Shown here piece by piece: positions 12,359 to 22,462 of a stretch of 64,000 bases of DNA. The stretch's first letter is position 1. Each line of letters begins with the position of its first letter. Both the position numbers and the translations under genes were made by a program. Under the pieces are notes generated by a model. The model ran no database searches and was not told the origin of the DNA. It saw only the letters and a list, made by a program, of their open reading frames with translations. This stretch comes from Nomia melanderi (Eukaryota; Arthropoda; Insecta; Hymenoptera; Halictidae): positions 13,769,660-13,833,659 of the forward strand of contig NC_134999.1 of NCBI RefSeq assembly GCF_051020985.1, written 5' to 3'.

Positions 12359-12564
12359 TTAACACGTTGACGGCCACGAGAATTTGGAGCGTTTCGTATT
12401 AAAATTAATTAACTATAATTTGCTATCATAGCTCTTAGGTTACATTATTATTCAACTACCTACGTAACTAAATATTTTGATACGTCAGTTTTCTTCTTGC
12501 AATTGTTTTCAAGTAATTTAGACGCTCCGGTCACTGGTGATCTCCGTTGCGGTCAACGCGTTAA
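12359..12564 (+). mobile_element. TTAA MITE, CACGTTGACNGYCACG family
   Basis: TTAA (12359-12362) plus CACGTTGACGGCCACGAG, and on the right GTTGCGGTCAACGCG plus TTAA (12561-12564). The right subterminal site GGTCACTGGTGATC lies at 12529-12542. The ends match the copy at 55913-56149. At 206 bp it has no coding capacity. Confidence 0.8.
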
Positions 12565-12747
12565 TAATTAATATGTAATCCCTGTAAGAATTGTAACGAT
12601 AGATTATCTTCAGTTTCTTCAGACATTCATTATAACATTCAAGTGAAACTATTTTCAAGATCATTTCGAATATTCAATGCTCTTAAGATATCAACAATTT
12701 CGAAAACAAAAACATCGAAACCAGTCATCTTAGTAGTTCTAGTAATT
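12561..12747 (-). mobile_element. Truncated MITE sharing a TTAA with its neighbour
   Basis: From the shared TTAA at 12561 the sequence follows the core of the 1076-1299 copy (TTCAGTTTCTTCAGACATTC, CAAGTGAAACTATTTTCAAG) and ends with TTAGTAGTTCTAGTAATT. The first ~20 bp of the family terminus are missing at the junction. Confidence 0.65.
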
Positions 12748-14756
12748 ACTCAGAAATTTCAAGTGTAATATTACCTATAATTTTATTGCCCCGAAATAGT
12801 CTCCACTGTTCCTCGTAAATTTCAATAATTCATAAGTCCCATTCCGAAGAAGTCGCGTGTATTTTATTGGCTCTCGTCGCAATCATTTGTAAAACGCCTA
12901 TTTCGTAACGAATGCACCATTGTCACGGACAAATGATATTCCGCGGGTGCCAAAAGTCTTCGGACGAGTCGCGTGAAGTAGAACATCCCAAGTTTATGAT
13001 TCCTTCTTTTATCCTTTTGTCCGGAGCAAAGTTTCCTCCTCGGACGATCCACTTTATTTTATCAACTGTTCGCTATAAAGGTCCCAACTGTTCGAATGGA
13101 AAATGAAATACTCATAAGTGGAACGTCACTCTGCTTGATCATTCGAGCGTAACCGACACTGCTAATTATAGGGTGCATTCGTGGCTCATATGAATCTGTG
13201 CTTACCTGTGACTACCGATCTCCGTACAGATGTACTCTCTCGGCTTTCTAAACCTATGTAGTTCAGGTAACTAAACTCGATACTCCAGGGTTTAGAAGTT
13301 ACTTCGACTGTTGCGGATTCGTTACGAACCTCTGTGAAGCTAGTTCGCTTTTCTAAGTGGCTAACATAGATCGTACGCGTCGCGGTAATAATGTTATTGG
13401 GAGATCGGGATAGCATCAAACTTGAGAAACAAGGAAGTTTCTTATTGCAGCCGTTATTACGAAAGTTTCTTGACCTCGATATTAAAATCTAAATCGCTAG
13501 TGGCGAGTCTAGAAGATGTTTAGAAGAGTTACTTGTTGGCTTTCAGTTGTATAATCTGTCATAGATCTGACATGCTGAATTTATTTTCCAGATGTTGTGC
13601 AGGAATACAAGTGTTTCGAGTTACGTTTTTTTATATTTTGTTTCAATAGTTATTTGTATGTTTTATGTCATGCATATTTCATTGAGATGATTGACTTGAA
13701 TTGTGACTTCTGGCGGTAAGAGTATTTAAAATTCCTCGGATTCATACTTAGATTTTAATTATTAATTCGCGCTAAATTATTCTAGAGAATCATTAATGAT
13801 ACGCTATTGATATACAGATCGTACATGGGCATTTAAGCAGCTTAAATAATGGATACGTTAGCAAAATGGAGTGAAATCGACTACTTCGGTATTCTAGTGT
13901 CTCGTTAGAACTAAAATTCACGTGTTGAGCTGTGTGTCGAAATGGAGAGAGTTTTAAGGCAACTGCATCATTGTTTGAAAAAGTTCAATTCTCGAAGCTG
14001 GCAGATCTAACAATTTTTAATGGCAGATTAATAGATATTTAGTGCTTCTATCAGAAAAGGTTTCTCGAATGCATTATACTTTTGCAGTTGAGAAAAACTT
14101 CTTAATTCTGTTTCACTCGACCCTGTGACAAAGGCTAAAATTAGAAGAATGATTCATAATACTCTATAAACTGGAAATCTTGGATAACTATAGATCGCAT
14201 ACAATCTGGACTCAATCGTGGGAAGATATTAGTAGATAACCGATGTTCAGCAATCCCAGACTATAATACTGCGGTAACTGCATCAGAGAATTCCTGTACA
14301 GTACCAACATTTCAATTGTTACCAACTACAAACGCCAATAGGAATCTAAACAATATGGACAAGCAAAAAGTTCATGCACATATGAACCGACAGCGCGAAT
14401 AACAACTGGAATGTTTATATCTGCGTGCATAATTGCTTGAAATAATGAGCGAGGAAAGTATCGAGTGCTAATACAAATTGAATGAATAATTTAGTTTAAC
14501 CATATAACAGTGCAACTTAATAAATATATATATATATTTCTCACAATCAAATACTGGCATACATAAATTTCACTAAATTACCCATTCCTCGATATAAATA
14601 CGTGACCACTAATGATTCCATTATCAATCCTTCCCATTGAATTCAAATGAAATATGTTTTATCTCATATCAATTATTATACATTAGAGTACACGTAAACA
14701 TAATAATATTAATTATCTGTATCCTTTCAGGTATTTTTTCTTCTTTTAATAAATCA
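12748..14756. other. Unique sequence, no gene recognised
   Basis: Mixed AT-rich sequence. Overlapping small frames at 12864-13106 and a 77-codon minus frame at 13186-13419 show no domain. A TA run lies near 14522-14535. No TTAA element is evident. Confidence 0.5.
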
Positions 14757-14958
14757 TTAACCTTTGCACTTGGGAGGTGACTCTCAGTAAGCACTTGATT
14801 TAACGCAGTAGAACTATAAAATCTAATATTTAATGTTGAACTTTGTACAGTGTCTCGATACGTGAAATACTGGAATAAAATAGTTAGTTCCAAAGAATAT
14901 GCTCGTCAAAACATGTTACATATTTTTAGTGAGAAACTTCCGAGTGCAAAAGGGTTAA
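14757..14958 (+). mobile_element. TTAA MITE, CCCTTTGCACTC family
   Basis: TTAA (14757-14760) plus CCTTTGCACTTGGGAGGTGA, and on the right TTCCGAGTGCAAAAGGG plus TTAA (14955-14958). It is closely similar to 30210-30426, including TTGATTTAACGCAGTAG-like and ATAAAATAG core segments. The termini are typical of piggyBac-type ends. Confidence 0.85.
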
Positions 14959-16042
14959 TAATGAACCAGTTCTATCGAGTGAAACTGTAACATAACTCTC
15001 AAACAGTTAAAGCGATCATAAATAAATGAAGTAATGAAATAAAGTTAAAATATTCGCTTCGACATTACATTAAGAATTTATCTACAATTTAACGACTTTT
15101 AAATCAATCGTCGATTTTGTAGAAACGTGCGACCTTTATGAATTTCGATCGTTCTGTGTAATCTGCGGTTACAGTGAAATGTGATATCGTATGAACACTA
15201 TACGCGACACGCTGTTATTCGCGTGCCACAAATCTTCTAAGGTTGCCCGGTCATAAATAAAATGGAGACAAACCGGTCACTGGTAATAAGCTGCTCGAAT
15301 TATTTCCAGATAAGCTTGACCAACCGTTCCAAACTCATTTATTCATTCGCGCAAGACTTATCTGTATACCGAAGCAAGATTTGCGAATATCCAGGTTAAT
15401 AAACGAGCGAGCCTTATATTTTCAGCTGAACAGTATTTACCGAAGAGCATTTTAATATTCACTTCCACATAACTAAGTAACTTAATCTGAATTCATTCCT
15501 ATTATTTATTTTACTTTTCCATTCTGCTTCATTATTAAGAGGACTCCATTTAAAAGCGCACGGATTAATATGCAACGCACGGAAGTAATATTCTACGTTA
15601 CACCTGCCGGTATATTTTATCGATCTTGGAATGGAAATGTGAAATATTGCTACGTACAAGTTTCTTTATTTCTAATAACCTTTCGACTTCGAATTTTGCA
15701 ATAAATATTGTATACGTATGATGATTGTACCGCGGTTTTTTTCTCAATAAAATTACCTCAACGGAATTTGCGAAGATCGAAGTTAATCAAAAGTGAATTT
15801 CTTTTGTTAGTGGTATTAATATATTCAAACTGAAATAAAAATAATATTATATTTAATAGTATCTGATACTTCATTGTGTTTCTCACGTTTGCATTTAAGA
15901 TGAATTAATAAATTGCTACTAACAGGTTTCAGTTTCATGTTCAATGTTAATGAAATCATAAGTTTGATGTTTAAAATTATGTAAATGTTGAATATAAGAA
16001 TTTTGAGAGATTTTAGTATTTATCTTCATTTCTGTCGTGGCA
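14959..16042. other. AT-rich stretch, nothing recognised
   Basis: AT-rich sequence with a modestly GC-richer patch near 15170-15400. The 66- and 88-codon minus-strand frames are not recognisable. Confidence 0.5.
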
Positions 16043-16157
16043 TGATATCGAACGTACTGTGTATTCAAATTGTGATTTATTCTGAAATCCTGGCTTATTG
16101 CTAGCAACGTCAATCTGAAGTGACCTATATGAAAACTAATAGGGGCAACTTTAAATA

Positions 16158-16357
16158 TTAATACTGTTTCTACCGAAAATGTCAAAAGACACCTTTAGAA
16201 ATTTCAACATAAAATCAGTTTCTCCGTTTAACCAGTTTTCCTCAATGGAATCTTGAACATTGCCTATAGTTGAAAAGTCAATTCAGAATATACGACTAAA
16301 TTCTGAAAATAATTTTCTTTAAAAATCTTTTGACACTTTCAGTAGATATAGCGTTAA
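16158..16357 (+). mobile_element. TTAA MITE, CGCTATTTCTACC family
   Basis: TTAA (16158-16161) plus TACTGTTTCTACCGAAAATG on the left. On the right, CTTTCAGTAGATATAGCG plus TTAA (16354-16357). The inverted termini share CTACYGAAARTGTCAAAAGA. The outer flanks AACTTTAAATA and TATTTAAAGTT are themselves inverted, so the element sits at the centre of a palindrome. Related to 42722-42960. Confidence 0.75.
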
Positions 16358-16485
16358 TATTTAAAGTTGACTATAGGAAATGTTCAAATTTCAATCGAGG
16401 AAAAATGGTTGAACTAAGAAACTTCTTTTTGGCACTTATCTTCTGACAAAATGTCTTTTGAAATTTTCATTAGAAATGGTGTTAG
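16354..16485 (-). mobile_element. Half copy of the CGCTATTTCTACC family, inverted
   Basis: On the minus strand, from 16485 the sequence reads CTAACACCATTTCTAATG, then TTTCAAAAGACATTTTG and CAACCATTTTTCCTCGATTG, matching the first half of 16158-16357 in opposite orientation. Its right tetranucleotide is TTAG. Confidence 0.55.
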
Positions 16486-16837
16486 TAGCTAACACTAAGG
16501 TTGTCTTATATTCTATTTCCAGAGTTATAATAAACGACCATATCAGTTTTCTTATGTCACTGCAGACTGACGTTGTTAACAAGAATCCAGATTTTTAGAA
16601 GTCACATTTAAACACACAGTACGGTATCAAAAAGGTACAAAAAAGTATTATTCGATACCTTCGGTAAAAATAGTGTTAAAGAATAATTCCTGTAATATTT
16701 TCAGTATCTACTGGACTTGAAATTTGAAACGCAACTCCTGTGCCTGAAAAGAAATATGAAAGGTGACATTCTTTACCGACCGACGATACCGTGCTATGCG
16801 TGTGGCGGAGTATTTGAACATACTTCACCAATGAGTT

Positions 16838-16990
16838 AATAATTTTTTAAACATTTTATAGTGAATTTTACAGTGAAGGATTGACGAAATTGATTAAATG
16901 AATACTTCATCAAAAGGTGAATAATTTTTTAAACATTTTATGTTGAATTTTATACTGAAGTATTTGCGAAAATAATTAACTGAAGATATT
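16838..16990. repeat. 82-bp tandem duplication
   Basis: Two units start with AATAATTTTTTAAACATTTT (16838 and 16920), each followed by GTTGAATTTTATACTGAAG or a close variant. The period is 82 bp and the copies have diverged moderately. Confidence 0.8.
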
Positions 16991-17569
16991 AATTATTGAC
17001 ATACTAATATTGTTCCAACGTGGTATATAATAAAAATTATCAAGTTTTCATATTGCAGAAGTAAATAAGACAAAGGAGCATACATACTAAATTGAATACA
17101 TTAAAAATATCTGAACAATCCTTGAATAACTCAAACTAAAAGGAGAAACCTTTCTCTTCTAGATAGAAAGGAGAAGTTCTAATTACAACTGATCAACCAT
17201 TCGTTGAAGTTCTAATATATTTATAAACATTATTCTTCCATATTTTTATATTAGTTTCAATCCCCAACAAAGGCTAATTAAAATAATATTCCTAACTTAC
17301 ATTTTAATTATATTAGCACTTTAATATATAATATATCGGAAAATACAAATTAGATCAATACATAATAAAGACAATTGCACAAAAATTACAATATTTCAAA
17401 ACATTATGAAACATCTATACAAAATTGTAGAGCCCTTGATTCACACGATCTAATAATCTTTATTTCACAGATTATCTAAACCTGTCCAACTCATATTAAA
17501 TTTATTATCTAAATTTCGATATTCAAATAAAATTTAATATCTATTAAATAAAAATTTGTATAACTCTTA

Positions 17570-17676
17570 ATATCCTTCAAATCAAAATGTTTACAAAATC
17601 CAATACCCCTCAAATTAAAATCCTTACAAAATTTATCATCCAAATAGAACTATTTACAAAATTCAACGCTCCTCGA
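17570..17676. repeat. Degenerate 33-bp minisatellite
   Basis: About three units of the pattern CCTTCAAATCAAAATGTTTA...CAAAATCCAATAC are seen, with related fragments upstream (from about 17500) and at 18100-18140. Confidence 0.6.
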
Positions 17677-17885
17677 TTAACCCCTTGTCGTACAATGACG
17701 AATGAGTAATACAAATTTCTAGAGCCATTTTGACAAAAATCAATTTTGTTCATTACCCATGGATAATAGCAAACAACTATTTGGCTATGATCAATTTATT
17801 ACCTTCAAATGAAATTTCCACTTCAAGTAGAATGGAAAATTTTGTTGCATTTCTTTCAAATTGTCGATAGTAAAATGTTACACGA
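17677..17885 (+). mobile_element. TTAA MITE, CCCCTTGCC family, right end missing
   Basis: TTAA (17677-17680) plus CCCCTTGTCGTACAATGACG, followed by a core (GTTCATTACCCATGGATAAT, CTTCAAATGAAATTTCCAC) shared with 41244-41445. No right terminus was found, so the limit near 17885 is approximate. Confidence 0.7.
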
Positions 17886-18708
17886 GCTTAGTAACTAACT
17901 AAACGTAACTAATCAGAGTGTCTTATTTCCAACTATCCATAAAAATTAGAACACACTTTTTGAGACTCGAAGGAACCCCTACTCTTGTATCTACTTAGAT
18001 ACACGGATGTAATTGAAAATCTCTCGCAAAAACGCGTTCACGATTTAAATTCTTGCAGAATCAAAATTCTGAAATAGATCAATTTAACCCCTCCGGTAAT
18101 TTCAATGTGAAAAATCCTTACAAAATTTACCATTCACAAATCTAATGCTGAAACTCAAAGGCACAGCAACATTCATAAATATTAACAATTTCATCCGACC
18201 CTTGGTTCCGAAGGATCTGCCCCATTTTGACTTCGAAAGCCAGCCAATTCGATACACTCCGTCTAATACATTCCATGTACAGACCGCTGGGGATTCCCGA
18301 GGGAAGTCCAGCAGCGCGCGTTCGAGAGGGGTGTAAAAGGGAAACACCGAAAAATGTATCGTAGGTCACGGGGCGACGTGTTTTCCGGCGGCAGGACAGG
18401 CACTTGTCCGCCTGAGCCGGAGTCAGAGGCCGATGTGGGACGTTCGGGAGGGCCTGCGCGGTTCGCCAGTCTGCGGGATCAGTCGGCATTCGAAGCGGCA
18501 CTCACGTCCCGCGACCGTGCCGCCCGCGCGCCTTTATCTTGCCACACTAAATCGTCCTTTTGGAGTCTGCCCGATCGAACCGCGGTGTTATTCATTGCTG
18601 CGATAAACGTCGCGAATATCGAGCATCGTCCCGTTGTTCCTGGCCAAGGAGTTCGGAGTTCGGTGGCCCCGATCATCGATCCGGGATCATCATCTCAGCG
18701 AATCAATT

Positions 18709-18878
18709 TATCGATCAACTACAGTCTCATCGTCAAGTGACACGGTTGATTGTATTTTTACGTTGATCGTATTTGTATCGCTTTCGCGAGGCAGAGGAGC
18801 TAATTAACGTGGACTAATAGAGGATCGTCTTGGTTGTTTATCGATTCTTCATCGATTCTTCATCGATTCTTCATCGAT
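18709..18878. promoter_or_regulatory. TATCGAT cluster with an 11-bp tandem repeat
   Basis: TATCGAT occurs at 18709-18715 and 18839-18845. The second begins three direct copies of ATCGATTCTTC (18840-18872) ending in a further ATCGAT (18873-18878). TATCGAT is close to the insect DRE/BEAF-type motif TATCGATA found at many insect promoters. The cluster lies upstream of the candidate first exon. Binding is inferred. Confidence 0.4.
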
Positions 18879-18959
18879 CTGGTAACTTACTGACATTCTT
18901 CGTATACTGGTTGGTGAACTGATTGTTGCTAGTGATTGATTAATACCGAGGTTCGCAGG

Positions 18960-19191
18960 GTTCGCGATTTAAAGGACGGATTTAAGGATTGGTCGGCTGA
19001 TCGGTTGATGATCTGGATCAAAGGAGTACGTCTGTGATGTTTCGGCTGATGAGACTTGTTCCGTTAGGGTACACGTGTGCGTAAGGAGTGATTAGTGTGT
19101 TAAAATCGTCGGTTGTCGTGTCTCTTGTGCGTGTTTGTGTTTGTTCGGCTCAGCCGGGGCTGCTGTTTCCACGTGCTCTTCCTGGACGACG
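18960..19191 (+). promoter_or_regulatory. Candidate untranslated first exon with 5' splice donor
   Basis: The sequence GACGACG is followed by GTGAGTAAG (exon end 19191, GT at 19192-19193), a near-consensus donor. The upstream 200 bp is GT- and CpG-rich (GTCGTGTCTCTTGTGCGTG) and has no long ATG frame, as often seen in insect 5' untranslated exons. The transcription start is not determined; 18960 is a rough lower bound. If correct, everything downstream could be first intron. No matching acceptor or coding exon was identified. Confidence 0.3.
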
Positions 19192-19450
19192 GTGAGTAAG
19201 GCGTTCCGCTAGCGGCTCGTCAGTGTTTTTTCGCGTGGCGGGCCTTCATGAGGCTGGATATTAGCGTTTCCCGTTGGCCTGCGAACAAGCCGTTCCGCGG
19301 GAACGATTTTCGCATAAATTCTGTTGAAATTGTGCTGCGTCCGTTTAAACGGGACGCTTTTTCCCCGCGAGTCCCGTGTCGGGTTGAAGAAATCAATAAC
19401 GATTATAGCAGCGGCGAAGGAAGTGACACGTCGTCGCCGATGAAATAGTA

Positions 19451-20413
19451 GCTTTCGCTGGCCCGCCGGGGAATTATTTTTATGTTGAATTATTAATTCC
19501 GAGCGACGCGGTTGTTGACGCGATGTTATTCGCGCGATAACGAACTGTTGATGGAAGCTTGCCGGGTTGCGGGAATATTTCTGAAACGCGTGCTCGGCCG
19601 AGGTGTGTTGTTAACCAGATATTTTCGTGTAATGAAAAATTAACAGGTAATTTGAATAAAAGTACTGCGCTCCGTGGATATTTACTGGACAATGGCACGT
19701 TTGAATAATCTGAAAATAAGGTTTTATTCGTAATCTCTGATAAATAACTCGAACTGCTTTTTTTTCTGGCGTCAGGTTTATCACTCGTGAATAATGAATC
19801 ATTCATTAAACTAATGTATATCGCTTTATCTCTTTCTCGAGTGGCTTCGTTACAGTTGTTAATAATTTTCTGGTAGAAAAGGAAATTCTATTTAGTTACA
19901 TATAAATGGTAAATATTCATAAGCTGTAAATAACGTTCTTCGATTGATGGGAACTGAATGTTCGTAATTATTAAATTCAATGGAAGATGTCCGATACGAG
20001 TTAAACTCGATGATACGAGATAAGGGGTTAACAAGTTATTCACCCCTTCATGAAGGCAGGCGAGATATGTGTGCGACATAAATCGCAGTCAACCGTTTAT
20101 TTGGTTCTTTGTATGCACAGAACGAAGCGAAGACGACGAAAGCGTTATTTATTGGCTGCGACTGTGATCGAGGCTGAAGTAATAGTATAAAGGGTGTCTT
20201 AAAAAAACACAGCCACCAAAATATCATTTGCAATTGCATCAGTACAGAAATTGATTACTTTAGATATACATTCTCAATTCCAAATCTTTTATAAATAAAA
20301 TCTTCATAGTAAAAATGTCAACTCAAAGGAAACACTTTTCGAGATAGATGTTCTTAAATACATCTTTACACAGAAACAGAGAAATATTGTAAAGTTGCAT
20401 AATTGTTGAACAA
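19451..20413. other. Unique sequence, no gene recognised
   Basis: AT-rich with a GC-richer start (19500-19620). The 108-codon minus-strand frame at 19480-19806 and the overlapping frames have no recognisable domain. Confidence 0.45.
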
Positions 20414-20640
20414 TTAACACTAGAACTACCAGAAGGATCAAAATGTCCTATTTCCGAATTCTTCTTTTCACAACTATTGAAAAGAACAGATGTTTCTCTA
20501 AGGAATTACCAAAGAAATTCACTTAGCAATATGCAAACTGATTTCTAGGTCAATCTGAATCTGAACAAATGCACCCTTAGAGTTTCCGCAGAAAAAATGA
20601 AAAAAATTGGTTCAACTGCTCGGTAGTTTTAGCGTCAAGG
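20414..20640 (+). mobile_element. TTAA MITE, CACTAGAACTACCGAG family
   Basis: TTAA (20414-20417) plus CACTAGAACTACCAGAAGG, and on the right AACTGCTCGGTAGTTTTAGCG plus TCAA (20637-20640). The core (AACAGATGTTTCTCTAAGG, GCACCCTTAGAGTTTC) matches 43375-43598. The subterminal site is GGATCAAAATGTCC. Confidence 0.8.
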
Positions 20641-22244
20641 AGACCAAAAGGATAACAAAATTATACGAGAACGGTATGAATTTGATTGACTACTTAATAT
20701 TTTCGAGTGAATTTCCTTCTGGTAGTATTTAAGAGGTTTCGAAGGCAGGACAGATCGTATTACCATAAGACCTGTTACCGGGGATACGCAATCAAAGGTA
20801 GCTCATGCGTGATGAAGTCCCTGCACGTTTTCGTACTGCTTAAGAGCTTTTTTCTGGTACCAATTACACCGATCAGTGAGTTGGCAGATGAGAACCAATT
20901 ATGTGGCTTGCGCGTCCTCCTCCTACTTTCGGATCCTCTGCATTACTTTTTTAAAAGATCCATCTCGAGTCTTATTTCAGATATTTCCAGTTATTCCGCT
21001 CAAACTCCTCGAAATTAAATGTTCCTCGGTAACTATCGTATTTCGTGAAACGACCATACTCGAGAAATACTAGTTAAGAATTGGAAGAAATGTTCAAAAA
21101 TATTTTCGGACAAATAAATAATGGCGAAGTATTTATATTTCTGAAAATAAAGAGATTCTATTTGTTTCTTGGCGTATTTATGCTATAAATAAAAAATGAA
21201 AGGCTAAAGGAAAAAGGTTCCGGATGTCACAGTCGAATTCGTCGCTGACAAGATAAATATTTGTACACGACACACGCATCATTATGTTAATGGAGACCTG
21301 GAGTTGCAGCCCCTGAAAAGGAGAAGTTGAGTTGATGTAATGCATATGTATTTGAAAACACAAGTAGTTTATTTGCCAGGGATAGTAACTGGAGTTGGTT
21401 TGAATAATGTACAAAGTGAAGGAAAGTTGCGGGGCATACCGTGTAAAAAGCAAAGGCAACTATTCGTTTCAAGTTGCTCGCAAAATCTCGTCGTTCGAAT
21501 AGTGACCTATATCCTAGAAATTAAAACTGAAGGTGAAATACAGATAATACCTGGTTTGCAACGCTTAGTGCTTTATTTTCATGGCACTACACAGATAAGA
21601 GTATATTGAAATGCAAGTGTCATCAAAGTAGAACATTGGTAGTTGAGTCTTCGCTTTCTATAATAATTAGTAACCTTGGTTGATTACAAGATTAAACCTA
21701 TTATCAATTTTTAATAGATATTAAATAAAATTTATAGAAATTAACCGGAGGATAAAAATTGAAGACATTCAGGGACAATAGTTTACAAATTTTCAAATAT
21801 TTAAGTTCAGTGTATAAATGATCTTCTTGTAGTATTTTATTGGTAAGTAAAAAATAATGCAATATGCAGATATGGATTGTATAATCTTGACGAGTACTTT
21901 AATGCTTGTCATAAAGAATATCAATGCAGCTTTCTTTTCTTCTAGAATGTGAGCGCGATGTATCACAATCGATCACACCTTGTCAATTTGTAGAAACAGA
22001 AATTCTTTATTCCTTTCTGCAATGAACTGATATCCATGACCGATGTGAAAGCCAGGAATTCCAATATTTGGAAAAATAATTTTCCATTAGAAATCAACAG
22101 GTCTAATGTAAAATATTTGTAACCATAAAGTCGTGATTTTCTGAAATGATTAATCTGATACTATAATCTTTCGCAAGAAATAGAGAAAAATGTCTCAGCA
22201 TAAAAGCATATTCTTTTAAACAACATTTTTCCTCATCATCATTT
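20641..22244. other. Unique sequence, no gene recognised
   Basis: Mixed AT-rich sequence with several 60-103-codon frames on both strands (20707-21018, 21340-21609, 21178-21472). None shows a recognisable domain, signal peptide or splice context. Confidence 0.45.
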
Positions 22245-22462
22245 TTAACATCAAGTTTACGAACATACATTGTATGGTCTATTCTATTGTTCCTAAAAAA
22301 ATTGATATTCATTTATTTATACCTTAAAAATCAGAGATTTAAAAATAAACTATTAAGATATATATTCGCGTAATTTTATCAACCAAAATTAACATGAATA
22401 TTTGCAAAATAATGTTTATAAAATTCAATATGCGTCAAACTGACGCGTGAACCCAGTGTCAG
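22245..22462 (+). mobile_element. TTAA MITE, CACTAGATTTACG family, diverged
   Basis: TTAA (22245-22248) plus CATCAAGTTTACGAACATAC (compare CACTAGATTTACGAATACC at 42957), and on the right CAATATGCGTCAAACTGACG...CCCAGTGTCAG. The right palindrome GCGTCAAACTGACGC (22432-22446) parallels CCGTCAAATTGACGG in the 42957 copy. The right tetranucleotide has mutated to TCAG. Confidence 0.65.

Larger units (their letters stand above)
16043..16630. repeat. Large inverted repeat with nested TTAA MITEs
   Basis: The left arm (about 16043-16140) and right arm (about 16542-16630) are reverse complements at roughly 75% by eye. For example AACGTACTGTGTATTCAAAT pairs with the region around AAACACACAGTACGG, and GCAACGTCAATCTGAAGTGA with TGTCACTGCAGACTGACG. 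The loop carries two copies of another MITE. This looks like an old foldback transposon later hit by MITEs. Confidence 0.6.
18190..19450. other. Largest CpG-rich island of the window
   Basis: About 1.2 kb of CpG-rich sequence, densest at 18290-18680 and 19020-19450. Several overlapping frames are open (plus 18354-18740 and 19248-19448; minus 18142-18501), none recognisable. Together with TATCGAT motifs and a strong splice donor this suggests a promoter with a non-coding first exon on the plus strand, though both-strand openness is also expected from composition. Confidence 0.45.
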
